64,000 bases of DNA from Martinezella calliandrae. GTDB taxonomy: Bacteria > Pseudomonadota > Alphaproteobacteria > Rhizobiales > Rhizobiaceae. Positions within the stretch are counted from its first letter, which is position 1; each line of letters starts with the position of its first letter. Position numbers and translations under genes: made by a program. Positions 27,495-36,727 of the stretch are shown in pieces. The stretch lies in NCBI RefSeq assembly GCF_030272695.1, contig NZ_JARFYN010000019.1, positions 1 through 64,000 of the forward strand, written 5' to 3'. The notes under the pieces were generated by a model. The model ran no database searches. It had not been told where the DNA came from and saw nothing but the letters and a program-made list of their open reading frames with translations.

Positions 27495-28112
27495 TTACAG
27501 AGATTGGCCGAACCAGACGGTGGTCTCCAAGGCCAATCCGGGCGGCAGTTCCAACCGGGAAAACCCGCGCGATGCCCAGAAGCGTATGCCATTGTGGTTG
27601 CCGACACTTGCACCCAGATGCACGCCTTTGACTCCATGGGCGCGGGCGGTGCGAAGCCATCTATCGAGAAGCGCGCTGCCGATGCCCTGTCCCTGCGTGC
27701 GCGGCAGCAGATTCATATGAATATGCGCCGGGAACGGATCGGTCAGAGCAGCGGGCGCTCGCTTCGGATGGTGGATCATGAAACTCCTCCGCTGATCCGC
27801 ATCCCAGGCCGAAGGATCACCTGATGGCTCCGCATAGCGTTTGCGCAAGGCCGGCCACCACTCGCGCTCCAGGCGCTGCTCGAAAGCAACGGTATCGAAG
27901 GCGCCGACGATATAGCCGCAGACCCCCTCGCCATCCTCGGCCACCAATGCCGCTTCAGGATGAAGCGTGGCGTAAGGGGCGGAATAGATGTGCCCGATCA
28001 TCCTTCCATCGCGATGGAGTAGTGTGGCGTCCTTGCCTGCATCGCCGGTCACCAGGGAGATGACATAGAGCTGGTCGATGTCATCGGGTTGGACGGGGCG
28101 GTGGTTGATCAT
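27495..28112 (-). CDS. GNAT family N-acetyltransferase
   Basis: A 205-residue GNAT protein of the group with a long insert before motif A. Acetyl-CoA site: LPRTQGQGIGSALLDRW; C-terminal block: NHNGIRFWASRGFSRLEL. The ATG at 28112 (MINHRPVQPDDIDQLY) has AGAGG five bases upstream and is preferred to ATG 28127. The substrate is unknown. Confidence 0.83.
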   Translation of the reverse strand: MINHRPVQPDDIDQLYVISLVTGDAGKDATLLHRDGRMIGHIYSAPYATLHPEAALVAEDGEGVCGYIVGAFDTVAFEQRLEREWWPALRKRYAEPSGDPSAWDADQRRSFMIHHPKRAPAALTDPFPAHIHMNLLPRTQGQGIGSALLDRWLRTARAHGVKGVHLGASVGNHNGIRFWASRGFSRLELPPGLALETTVWFGQSL

Positions 28113-28179
28113 GATTGCCTCTTCCATAGGTCTGGAAAATTACGCGTGCAGGATAGATTGGTCCGGACCGAATAATCAT

Positions 28180-28475
28180 TTCAAAGTGACGGCTCACGTC
28201 CATTCGCTGATGCAATATACGATTAATCACTGGCTCGGAATCCTGCTGTCGATAGTAAATCACCTGGGAAGCGAACAGGGTATTTGAAATATCCCACTCG
28301 AATATCCGCGCGACGTCCGACCTTGAAGCCAGAAGCCAATCCTTCACAGGCATCAATAATGATGGCATGAAAGGCCTCCGCTTGCGTTAGCGACCAGTTT
28401 TCAACGGTAAATCGCCATCTTTCTTCGAGTTTCCGAAAGCGGCGACAGGCTGTACTCGCCTGACTTACTCGCCAC
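28180..28475 (-). pseudogene. parE: parE toxin remnant (frameshifted)
   Basis: On the minus strand, GTG 28475 begins MASKSGEYSLSP, a typical RelE/ParE opening. The next frame continues FRKLEERWRFTVENWSLTQA and GLASGFKVGRRADIRVGYFK, and a third frame gives VIYYRQ..., RILHQRMDVSRHFE, the standard ParE C-terminus. The family sequence is thus complete but spread over three frames by at least two small indels and cannot be made as one protein. It overlaps the parD remnant by about 11 bases, the normal arrangement of parDE. Confidence 0.7.
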
Positions 28476-28660
28476 GTGCAGCTCGCATCCGCTTCAGGAA
28501 TGCGGCACTGTCGGAGGGGCCGGGTTTCCGGGGTCTTCTTCGGCGATCAGTGCGTCTTGAAGGGCTTGACCTTCGCTTCGCGTTCCTCGAGCAGACGCAA
28601 CCCTGCCCGGACAACGTCGCTTGCGGAGCCATACCGACCCGTCTGCACCTGATGATCGAA
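28465..28660 (-). pseudogene. parD: parD antitoxin remnant (frameshifted, 5' truncated)
   Basis: The minus strand reads FDHQVQTGRYGSASDVVRAG and LRLLEEREAKV in one frame, ALQDALIAEEDPG in the next, and FLKRMRAARGE then stop in a third. Together these follow a ParD antitoxin from its ribbon-helix-helix domain to its toxin-binding tail. Two apparent one-base deletions break it. The N-terminal strand is missing: homology begins right at the stop codon of the acyl-CoA dehydrogenase gene, so a deletion junction probably lies there. Confidence 0.7.
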
Positions 28661-28668
28661 CGACAGCT

Positions 28669-30327
28669 TCAAGTCGCCGGCGGATATAACAAATCCACGA
28701 TGTAGCTCGCGTCAAAGCGGGCATCCAGCATGCCGTAAGTGGCGCGCCAGCCGCCCGCCAGGCGGGTTTCGATGAAGGCATCGGCGATCTTGCCTGCGCC
28801 CAGGCGATAGAGTTCGGCGGCGCCGGCAGCGAGTGCCATCTGCTCGATCAGCAGACGGGCCGCCCCTTCGTCTTGCTGGCAAAGCGCCATGGCGGCGCGC
28901 AGAACATCGATGGTCTTCTTGCCGGCTGGACCGAGATCGCGGGCAAGGCCGGCGAAGACAGTTTCGAAAAGGTCCTTGCCCCGGTTCAGAACGCGCAGCA
29001 CGTCGAGCGCCATGACGTTGCCGGAACCTTCCCATATCGCATTGACCGGCGCCTCGCGATAATGACGGGCGATCGGACGCTCCTCTATATAGCCGCTGCC
29101 GCCGATGCATTCCATCGCCTCGTAGATCAGCGCGGGCGCGATCTTGCAGCACCAATATTTCGCGACCGGCGTCATGACGCGGGCATAGGCGGCATCTTCA
29201 CTACTGCTGCTTGCCTTGTCGAAGGCTTCCGCCAGACGAAAGGCGAGTGCGGTCGCCGCGGCGACATCGAGCGCCATGTCGGCAAGCACGCGCGTCATGA
29301 TCGGCTGATGGACCAGCATCTTGCCGAAGACACTGCGACCGCGGGCATGGTGCACAGCTTCGGCCAGCGATGCGCGCATGATACCGGCAGACGCCAGCGC
29401 ACAATCGAGGCGCGTCAGGGTCACCATATCGAGAATGGTGCGGATGCCGCCATCGGGGGCGCCGAGCAGGAAGCCGAAGGTATCGCTGAATTCAACTTCG
29501 GAGGACGCATTCGAGCGATTGCCGAGCTTGTCCTTCAGCCGCTGGAACTGCAGGCCGTTGGCCGAACCGTCTTCAAGCAACCGCGGCACCAGGAAGCAAC
29601 CCATGCCGTCCTTGGTCTGCGCCAGCATGATGAAGGCGTCGCTCATCGGCGCCGACATGAACCATTTGTGACCCGAGAGCCGGTAGATGCCGTCGCTGAC
29701 CTTGTCGGCGGTCGTCTTGTTGGCGCGCACATCTGTGCCGCCCTGCTTTTCCGTCATGCCCATGCCGATCGTCACGGCGCTCTTCTGCATGGCCGGCTTG
29801 TTGGATGAATCATATTTGCGCGACAGAATCTTCGGCGCCCAATCCTTCTGCACCGCCGGGGACGCCATCATCGCCGCGACCGAGGCGCTGGTCATGGTCA
29901 GAGGGCAGAGATGGCCACATTCCAATTGCGCCGTCAGATAAAAGCGCGCGGCGCGGACCTTGTGCGACTGCCCTTTGGCGTCGGGATCAGCCTGTGGATC
30001 CCAGATCGAGGAATGCAGACCTGACGACATGGAGCGGCGCATCAGCGCATGCCAGGCCGGATGAAACTCGACCACATCCAGCCGTTCGCCGCGCGGACCA
30101 TGGGTGCGCAGTTGCGGCACCCCCTGGTTCGCCATGCGCGCCAGTTCCTGCGCCTCGTGCGAGGTGACGTAGCGGCCCATCTGCTCCAGATCTTCACGCG
30201 TCGAGCGCGGCAGGCCGGATGTCAAATCGACGATTAGCGGATCGGACCGATAGGCATTGATACCGGACCAGAGGCTCGGCTGGTTCAGTTCGGCAAATGT
30301 GTCTTCAGTCCGGGTCGGTTGGGTCAT
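28669..30327 (-). CDS. acyl-CoA dehydrogenase family protein, AidB-like
   Basis: A 552-residue flavoprotein. Start 30327 (MTQPTRTEDTFAELNQPSLW). It has the acyl-CoA dehydrogenase middle domain (TEKQGGTDVRANKTTA, YRLSGHKWFMSAPMSDAF) and the C-terminal domain signature MECIGGSGYIEERPIARHYR with EAPVNAIWEGSGNVMALDVL. Length and the extended C-terminus match AidB-type proteins (alkylation response) rather than 380-residue beta-oxidation enzymes. The physiological substrate is unknown. The stop codon sits against the truncated parD. Confidence 0.85.
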   Translation of the reverse strand: MTQPTRTEDTFAELNQPSLWSGINAYRSDPLIVDLTSGLPRSTREDLEQMGRYVTSHEAQELARMANQGVPQLRTHGPRGERLDVVEFHPAWHALMRRSMSSGLHSSIWDPQADPDAKGQSHKVRAARFYLTAQLECGHLCPLTMTSASVAAMMASPAVQKDWAPKILSRKYDSSNKPAMQKSAVTIGMGMTEKQGGTDVRANKTTADKVSDGIYRLSGHKWFMSAPMSDAFIMLAQTKDGMGCFLVPRLLEDGSANGLQFQRLKDKLGNRSNASSEVEFSDTFGFLLGAPDGGIRTILDMVTLTRLDCALASAGIMRASLAEAVHHARGRSVFGKMLVHQPIMTRVLADMALDVAAATALAFRLAEAFDKASSSSEDAAYARVMTPVAKYWCCKIAPALIYEAMECIGGSGYIEERPIARHYREAPVNAIWEGSGNVMALDVLRVLNRGKDLFETVFAGLARDLGPAGKKTIDVLRAAMALCQQDEGAARLLIEQMALAAGAAELYRLGAGKIADAFIETRLAGGWRATYGMLDARFDASYIVDLLYPPAT

Positions 30328-30512
30328 GGATCGCTTGTAGAGCAAGAGGGTTGCAAAAGGAAACTGGAAGTTTCGTCTCCCAACAGCATAGCTGCTGTAG
30401 CGAGATTCGGGCCAAATTGCATGGGGAACAAACGGGCGCGACGAATGCCCGCGCTTGCCCCTGGCGCACTCCCTCTTTATAGACCCCCTGACGAAATCCG
30501 GAGGACAGCGTC

Positions 30513-31469
30513 ATGGCCTTCTTTCCCCACCGCCACCTTATCGGCATCAAGGGCCTCACCGAACAAGATATCACCTATCTTCTCGACAAAGCCGACGAGG
30601 CGGTGAAGATCAGCCTCCAGCGAGAAAAGAAAACGTCGACGCTTCGCGGGTTGACGCAGATCAATCTCTTTTTTGAAGCCTCGACGCGGACTCAGGCCTC
30701 CTTCGAGCTGGCAGGCAAGCGGCTAGGCGCCGACGTCATGAACATGTCGGTCGGCAATTCCTCCGTAAAGAAGGGCGAGACGCTGATCGACACGGCGATG
30801 ACGCTGAATGCCATGCGTCCGGACGTGCTCGTCATCCGCCATTCCAGCGCGGGTGCCGCCTCTCTCCTAGCGCAAAAGGTTTCCTGCTCCGTCGTCAATG
30901 CCGGCGACGGCCAACACGAGCATCCTACGCAGGCGCTACTCGACGCGCTGACCATCCGCCGCGCCAAGGGCAAACTCTCGCGCATAATTGTCGCGATCTG
31001 CGGCGACGTGCTGCATTCGCGTGTCGCGCGCTCCAATATCCTGCTGCTGAACGCTATGGGCGCGCGGGTTCGCGTCGTGGCGCCCGCCACGTTGCTGCCC
31101 GCAGGGATCGCCGACATGGGCGTCGAAGTCTTCCATTCGATGAAGGAAGGGCTGAAGGACGCCGACGTGGTGATGATGTTGCGGCTGCAACGCGAGCGCA
31201 TGTCCGGTGCCTTCGTGCCGTCAGTGCGCGAATATTTTCATTTCTATGGGCTCGATGCGGAGACGCTGAAGGCGGCCAAGGAGGATGCGCTGGTCATGCA
31301 TCCCGGTCCGATGAACCGCGGCGTCGAAATCGCCTCCGAAGTGGCCGACGGCCCGCAAAGCGTGATCGCCGAGCAGGTGGAAATGGGCGTCGCGGTGCGC
31401 ATGGCCGTCATGGAGGCGCTGCTGATTTCACAAAACCAGGGGCCGCGCACCGAGGGAGCTGGCGCATGA
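30513..31469 (+). CDS. pyrB: aspartate carbamoyltransferase catalytic subunit
   Basis: A 318-residue enzyme making carbamoyl-aspartate in pyrimidine synthesis. The carbamoyl-phosphate loop is [13 protein letters not shown], followed by [25 protein letters not shown] and the C-terminal [20 protein letters not shown] box precedes the ATG. It overlaps the next gene by four bases (ATGA). No pyrI-type regulatory chain is present, so it is the class that pairs with a dihydroorotase-like protein. Confidence 0.95.
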   Translation: MAFFPHRHLIGIKGLTEQDITYLLDKADEAVKISLQREKKTSTLRGLTQINLFFEASTRTQASFELAGKRLGADVMNMSVGNSSVKKGETLIDTAMTLNAMRPDVLVIRHSSAGAASLLAQKVSCSVVNAGDGQHEHPTQALLDALTIRRAKGKLSRIIVAICGDVLHSRVARSNILLLNAMGARVRVVAPATLLPAGIADMGVEVFHSMKEGLKDADVVMMLRLQRERMSGAFVPSVREYFHFYGLDAETLKAAKEDALVMHPGPMNRGVEIASEVADGPQSVIAEQVEMGVAVRMAVMEALLISQNQGPRTEGAGA

Positions 31470-32755
31470 GCAACTCAATCGTTCTCCAGAATGTTCGTAT
31501 CGTCGATCCCTCGCGCAATCTCGACGAGGTCGGCACGATCATCGTCGAAAACGGGGTCATCCTGGTTGCCGGCAAGGAAGTGCCGGGTCATGCCGCTCCG
31601 AAGGGGGCGAATGTGCGGGATTGCACCGGCCTCGTTGCAGTGCCCGGCCTTGTTGATGCCCGCGTGCATGTCGGAGAGCCCGGCGGCGAACATCGCGAGA
31701 CCATCGCTTCTGCGAGCCGTGCGGCCGCTGCGGGCGGCGTTACCTCCTTCATCATGATGCCGGATACCGATCCAGTCATCGACGACATTGCGCTGGTCGA
31801 GTTCGTTAAGAAGACGGCGCGCGACACGGCTGTCGTCAACGTCTATCCGGCAGCGGCGATCACCAGGGGCCTCGCTGGCGAGGAGATGACGGAAATGGGC
31901 CTCCTCAAGGAAGCAGGCGCTGTGGTCTTCACCGACGCGCATTCCAGCGTCCACGACACGCAGGTCCTGCGCCGTATCATGACTTATGCGCGCGAATTCG
32001 GCGCTGTCGTCTCCTGCGAGACCCGTGACAAATATCTCGGCGCCAACGGCGTCATGCACGAGGGTTTGCTCGCGAGCTGGCTTGGGCTGTCGGGCATTCC
32101 GAAGGAAGCCGAGCTCATCCCGCTCGAGCGCGATCTAAGGATCGCAGCGCTGACCCGCAGCCACTATCACGCGGCGATGATCTCGGTGCCGGAATCGGCG
32201 GAGGCCATCCGCCTCGCCCGCACACGCGGCGCAAAAGTTACTTGCGGCATCTCGATCAACAATCTGGCCCTCAACGAAAACGATATCGGCGAATACCGCA
32301 CCTTCTTCAAACTCTATCCACCGCTGCGCTCCGAGGATGACCGCACGGCCATGATCGAGGCGCTTGCAGACGGCACGATCGATATCATCGTTTCGTCGCA
32401 CGACCCGCAGGACGTGGATACCAAGCGCCTGCCTTTCGGAGAGGCTGAGGACGGCGCGGTCGGGCTGGAAACACTGCTTGCAGCCGCGCTCCGCCTGCAT
32501 CACAGCGGTGAAGTGGGCCTGATGCGGCTGATCGACGCTCTGTCGACGCGGCCGGCGCAGATCTTCGGTCTTGACGCCGGGACGCTAAAGCCCGGCGCCA
32601 AAGCGGATATTGCTTTGATCGATCTCGATGAGCCTTGGCTTGTCGCCAAAGACATGCTTCTTTCGCGCTCGAAGAATACACCATTCGAAGATGCGCGAAT
32701 GACCGGGAGGGCGGTCGCGACTTATGTCGCGGGCGAGCTGGTTCACGGTCTCTAG
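31466..32755 (+). CDS. pyrC: dihydroorotase-like protein, probably non-catalytic PyrC' partner of PyrB
   Basis: A 429-residue amidohydrolase-fold protein, coupled to pyrB by an ATGA overlap. Overall it aligns with class I dihydroorotase, but the metal ligands look absent. The HxH motif after strand 1 reads RVH (66-68), the HCED position reads SCET (183-186), the HIxHIS position reads HAAMIS (only H235 kept), and the D-H-A-P-H motif near 311 reads SHDPQ. In Pseudomonas an inactive homologue (PyrC'/PyrX) encoded in a 4-bp overlap with pyrB is a structural subunit of the ATCase complex; this gene fits that role better than a working dihydroorotase. A true pyrC would then lie elsewhere. The symbol follows common annotation. 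Confidence 0.8.
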   Translation: MSNSIVLQNVRIVDPSRNLDEVGTIIVENGVILVAGKEVPGHAAPKGANVRDCTGLVAVPGLVDARVHVGEPGGEHRETIASASRAAAAGGVTSFIMMPDTDPVIDDIALVEFVKKTARDTAVVNVYPAAAITRGLAGEEMTEMGLLKEAGAVVFTDAHSSVHDTQVLRRIMTYAREFGAVVSCETRDKYLGANGVMHEGLLASWLGLSGIPKEAELIPLERDLRIAALTRSHYHAAMISVPESAEAIRLARTRGAKVTCGISINNLALNENDIGEYRTFFKLYPPLRSEDDRTAMIEALADGTIDIIVSSHDPQDVDTKRLPFGEAEDGAVGLETLLAAALRLHHSGEVGLMRLIDALSTRPAQIFGLDAGTLKPGAKADIALIDLDEPWLVAKDMLLSRSKNTPFEDARMTGRAVATYVAGELVHGL

Positions 32756-32787
32756 GCAGAGCTGGGAATTAGGGGGAACATAAGGTA

Positions 32788-33405
32788 ATGGCAGATTTCT
32801 GGACATGGCAGCTGACCCTGCCGACGGCGCTGGCAGCTATTGTCATCGGCTACCTGCTCGGCTCCATCCCCTTCGGCCTGCTTCTAACGCGCATGGCCGG
32901 CCTCGGCGATGTCCGCAAGATCGGCTCCGGCAATATCGGCGCGACCAATGTGCTGCGCACCGGCAACAAGCCGCTTGCGGCGGCAACGCTGCTACTCGAT
33001 GCCTTGAAGGGCACGGCCGTCGTGCTGATCGTTTCGCACTTCTTCGGCGAGGACGCGGGCGTGCTCGCCGGCTTTGCGGCCTTCATCGGACACATCTTCC
33101 CGGTTTGGATCGGCTTCAAGGGCGGTAAGGGCGTTGCTACCTATCTAGGCATTCTCCTGGGTCTCGCGCCATTGATGGCCTTGATCTTCGCGATCATCTG
33201 GCTGGCCATCGCCTTCACCACCCGTTACTCCTCGCTTTCCGCTCTGGTTGCAACGCTTGTCATTCCGGTTGCACTGTGGATATTGGGTGCCGACAAGATT
33301 GCCGCGGCGATGGCAGTGATGACCATCGTCTCCTGGTACAAGCACAAGGCCAATATTATCAGGCTGACGGCCGGCACGGAAAGCAAGATCGGAGCGAAGG
33401 TGTAA
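32788..33405 (+). CDS. plsY: glycerol-3-phosphate acyltransferase
   Basis: A 205-residue inner-membrane enzyme that transfers acyl groups from acyl-phosphate to glycerol-3-phosphate. The three PlsY motifs are visible: [31 protein letters not shown] and [20 protein letters not shown]. Five or so hydrophobic helices. It is 32 bases after the pyrC-like gene and may be cotranscribed. The dprA remnant follows, as expected from rhizobial plsY-dprA-topA order. Confidence 0.95.
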   Translation: MADFWTWQLTLPTALAAIVIGYLLGSIPFGLLLTRMAGLGDVRKIGSGNIGATNVLRTGNKPLAAATLLLDALKGTAVVLIVSHFFGEDAGVLAGFAAFIGHIFPVWIGFKGGKGVATYLGILLGLAPLMALIFAIIWLAIAFTTRYSSLSALVATLVIPVALWILGADKIAAAMAVMTIVSWYKHKANIIRLTAGTESKIGAKV

Positions 33406-33429
33406 TAGCAAACAGGCAGCGTAGGATGA

Positions 33430-33795
33430 ACCGGAATTGCGCTGACCGAAAAACAAAGATCCGCGCTGCGACGGCACCAATGGTTGCTGAAAGACGGCGC
33501 GCTGATCGTTACCAGCCCCGATGATGTCATCGAGGCGCTGAGGCCGCTGCTGAGCGCGATCTTTTCCGCGCGCAGCTCGCCGAAGCATCTGCCGAAAAGA
33601 GCGCCAAACCGATATCGCCGCCACCGGAACACACCGATTGCTGCCAGATCATCGATGCACTCGCACCGACGTCGGTCGACGATATCATCAGGCACATCGG
33701 TATCCTCCGTCCATGCCGTGCTTCTCGAACTGGACATGGCCGGCCGGCGGCATCGTCCCCGCGGCGGATTGGTGTCGATTTCGACGCTGGATTGA
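33430..33795 (+). pseudogene. dprA: dprA remnant (large internal deletion, frameshifts)
   Basis: From 33433 one frame reads GIALTEKQRSALRR, the start of DprA, running without a break into WLLKDGALIVTSPDDVIEAL, which belongs after the DprA Rossmann domain. The roughly 230-residue DNA-binding core is therefore missing. After RPLL the frame is lost: another frame gives DALAPTSVDDIIRHIG and a further one VLLELDMAGRR and GGLVS, the C-terminal winged-helix part. In-frame stops precede the remnant. The gene normally sits between plsY and topA, as here. DprA loads RecA on incoming single-stranded DNA in transformation. Confidence 0.78.
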
Positions 33796-34033
33796 AAGTG
33801 TCGCGGACCATCCCGATATCATGGCGGCACCCCGCCGGGAGCGTCCGGAAACGTTTATCCCGATTTGTAACATTGATACCATTCCGCGGGGATCGCATCG
33901 CCGTGCCGACCGCAAAAATCGAACTCAGCTCTTGACCGCGACGAATTCCCTGTCCATGTCGGAAGGCCGGGGAAACTGAAATACCCGGCTTCTCCCGCGT
34001 CTTTTTCCGGCGCGACCTCGTATTCAGAGATTT

Positions 34034-36727
34034 ATGATGAACGTTGTAGTGGTGGAATCGCCTGCCAAGGCCAAGACAATCAATAAGTATCTGGGACCCG
34101 GATATAAGGTTCTTGCTTCCTTCGGCCATGTGCGCGACCTACCTGCCAAGGACGGTTCGGTCCTTCCCGATCAAGACTTCGAGATGCTCTGGGAAGTCGA
34201 TGGCGCTTCGCAAAAGCGCATGAAGGACATCGCCGATGCGGTGAAATCCTCCGACGGCCTGATTCTCGCGACCGACCCGGATCGCGAAGGCGAAGCGATT
34301 TCCTGGCACGTGCTCGACCTTCTGAACAAGAAGCGCGTCATCAACGGCAAGCCGGTAAAGCGCGTCGTCTTCAACGCCATCACCAAGAAAGCAGTGCTCG
34401 ACGCAATGGCCGAGCCGCGCGACATCGACGTGCCGCTGGTCGACGCCTACCTTGCCCGCCGCGCCCTCGACTATCTCGTCGGCTTCAATTTGTCGCCGGT
34501 GCTGTGGCGAAAGCTGCCGGGCGCCCGCTCGGCCGGCCGCGTGCAGTCGGTAGCGCTTCGCCTCGTCTGCGACCGCGAGTCGGAGATCGAACGCTTCATC
34601 TCCGAAGAATACTGGAACCTCTCGGCGATCCTGAAGACACCGCGCGGTGACGAATTCGAAGCGCGGCTCGTGGCCGCCAACGGCAAGCGCCTGCAGCCGC
34701 GCTCGATCAGCAATGGCGAAGAAGCCGGCAAGCTGAAGGCGCTGCTGGAAGGCGCCGCCTACGTCGTCGACACGGTCGAAGCAAAGCCGGTCAAGCGCAA
34801 TCCAAGCCCGCCTTTTACCACCTCGACCCTGCAGCAGGCCGCCTCCTCCAAGCTCGGGTTCTCGGCATCCCGCACGATGCAGATCGCGCAGAAGCTCTAT
34901 GAAGGTGTCGATATCGGCGGCGAGACTGTCGGTCTCATCACCTATATGCGCACGGACGGCGTGCAGATGGCGCCGGAAGCGATCGACGCGGCGCGGCGCG
35001 CCATAACCGATCAGTTCGGCAACCGCTACCTGCCAGAAAAGGCGCGGTTCTATTCGACCAAGGCCAAGAACGCCCAGGAAGCGCACGAGGCGATCCGCCC
35101 GACCGATTTCGATCGCTCGCCGGATCGCGTCCGCAAATTCCTCGATGCCGACCAGATCAGGCTCTATGATCTCATCTGGAAGCGCGGCATCGCCAGCCAG
35201 ATGGCCTCGGCCGAGATCGAGCGAACAACCGTCGAGATCCTGGCCGACAATGCTGGCCAGAATGCAGGCTTGCGCGCCGTCGGCTCGGTGATCCGCTTCG
35301 ACGGCTTCATCGCCGCCTATACCGACCAGAAGGAAGACGGCGAGCAAAGTGACGATGCTGACGGCGAGGATGGCCGCCTGCCGGAGATCAACGCCCGTGA
35401 TAACCTCGCCAAGCAGAAGATCAATTCGACGCAGCATTTTACCGAGCCGCCGCCGCGCTATTCGGAAGCATCGCTGATCAAGAAGATGGAAGAGCTCGGC
35501 ATCGGCCGCCCGTCGACCTACGCGGCGACGCTGGCGACGCTTCGCGACCGCGATTATGTGACGATCGACAAACGCAAGCTGGTTCCGCAGGCCAAGGGCA
35601 GGCTCGTCACAGCCTTCCTCGAAAGCTTCTTCACGAAATACGTCGAATATGACTTTACCGCCGATCTCGAAGAAAAGCTCGACCGCATCTCCGCCGGTGA
35701 ATTGAACTGGAAGGATGTGCTGCGTGACTTCTGGCGCGATTTCTTTGCCCAGATCGAGGACACGAAGGAGCTGCGCGTCACCAATGTCCTCGACGCGCTG
35801 AACGAAGCGCTTTCTCCGCTGGTCTTCCCCAAGCGCGAAGACGGCAGCGATCCGCGCATCTGCCAGGTCTGCGGCACGGGCAACCTGTCGCTGAAACTCG
35901 GCAAATACGGCGCCTTCATTGGCTGCTCGAACTATCCGGAATGCAACTACACGCGCCAGCTTTCCTCGGAAGGCGGCGCAGAGGCCGAAGCCACCGGCCT
36001 GAACGAACCGAAGGCACTCGGCACCGATCCGGTAACCGGCGAGGAGCTGACGCTGCGTTCCGGCCGCTTCGGGCCCTATATCCAGCGCGGTGACGGCAAG
36101 GATGCCAAACGCGCCTCGCTGCCGAAGGGATGGAAGCCCGAGGATATCGACTATGAAAAGGCCATGGCGCTAATCTCGCTTCCGCGCGATATTGGCAAAC
36201 ATCCGGAAACTGGCAAGATGATCTCGTCCGGCATCGGCCGCTACGGGCCGTTCCTGCTGCATGACGGCAGCTACGCCAATCTCGAGACGGTCGAGGACGT
36301 TTTCACCGTTGGCCTCAATCGCGCCGTCAGTGTTCTTGCCGAAAAGCAGAACAAAGTAGCCGGAGGCAGGGCTCGCAGCGGCACGCCGGCCGCATTGAAG
36401 GATCTCGGCGAACATCCGGACGGCGGCGGCGCTATCACCGTTCGGGACGGCAAATACGGCCCCTACGTCAATTGGGGCAAGGTCAATGCTACGCTGCCGA
36501 AGGGCACGGATCCGCAGGCGATCACGGCTGAAGAGGCCTTGGCGCTGATCGCCGCAAAAGCCGGCAAATCCGGCGGCGCGAAGACAGCCAGAACGTCGGC
36601 AAAGGCCAAAACCGCGGCTGCCGCCAGCAAGATGACGAAGACTGCGGCCAAGCCCAAGGCCAAAACGGCTGCAAAGGCTCCCGCCAAGGCGAAAACGGCC
36701 ATGACAACGAAGAAGAGCGCAGAGTGA
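34034..36727 (+). CDS. topA: DNA topoisomerase I
   Basis: An 897-residue type IA topoisomerase relaxing negative supercoils. The Toprim domain opens VVVVESPAKAKTINKYLG with the acidic triad in TDPDREGEAISWH. The active Tyr lies in LITYMRTDG (about residue 300). A C-terminal zinc-ribbon (CQVCGTGNLSL...GCSNYPEC) is followed by further repeats with GRFGPYIQRGDG and GRYGPFLLHDGS, and a Lys/Ala-rich tail (about 845-897). Two adjacent ATG codons (34034, 34037) are possible starts. It overlaps rnr by four bases (GTGA). Confidence 0.96.
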   Translation: MMNVVVVESPAKAKTINKYLGPGYKVLASFGHVRDLPAKDGSVLPDQDFEMLWEVDGASQKRMKDIADAVKSSDGLILATDPDREGEAISWHVLDLLNKKRVINGKPVKRVVFNAITKKAVLDAMAEPRDIDVPLVDAYLARRALDYLVGFNLSPVLWRKLPGARSAGRVQSVALRLVCDRESEIERFISEEYWNLSAILKTPRGDEFEARLVAANGKRLQPRSISNGEEAGKLKALLEGAAYVVDTVEAKPVKRNPSPPFTTSTLQQAASSKLGFSASRTMQIAQKLYEGVDIGGETVGLITYMRTDGVQMAPEAIDAARRAITDQFGNRYLPEKARFYSTKAKNAQEAHEAIRPTDFDRSPDRVRKFLDADQIRLYDLIWKRGIASQMASAEIERTTVEILADNAGQNAGLRAVGSVIRFDGFIAAYTDQKEDGEQSDDADGEDGRLPEINARDNLAKQKINSTQHFTEPPPRYSEASLIKKMEELGIGRPSTYAATLATLRDRDYVTIDKRKLVPQAKGRLVTAFLESFFTKYVEYDFTADLEEKLDRISAGELNWKDVLRDFWRDFFAQIEDTKELRVTNVLDALNEALSPLVFPKREDGSDPRICQVCGTGNLSLKLGKYGAFIGCSNYPECNYTRQLSSEGGAEAEATGLNEPKALGTDPVTGEELTLRSGRFGPYIQRGDGKDAKRASLPKGWKPEDIDYEKAMALISLPRDIGKHPETGKMISSGIGRYGPFLLHDGSYANLETVEDVFTVGLNRAVSVLAEKQNKVAGGRARSGTPAALKDLGEHPDGGGAITVRDGKYGPYVNWGKVNATLPKGTDPQAITAEEALALIAAKAGKSGGAKTARTSAKAKTAAAASKMTKTAAKPKAKTAAKAPAKAKTAMTTKKSAE

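Noticed and set aside
28081..28368. 95-codon minus-strand frame treated as an intact gene
   Set aside because: Its first part is a wrong-frame reading of parE, its middle is the true ParE C-terminus, and its end runs past the domain; it is a piece of the broken parE.
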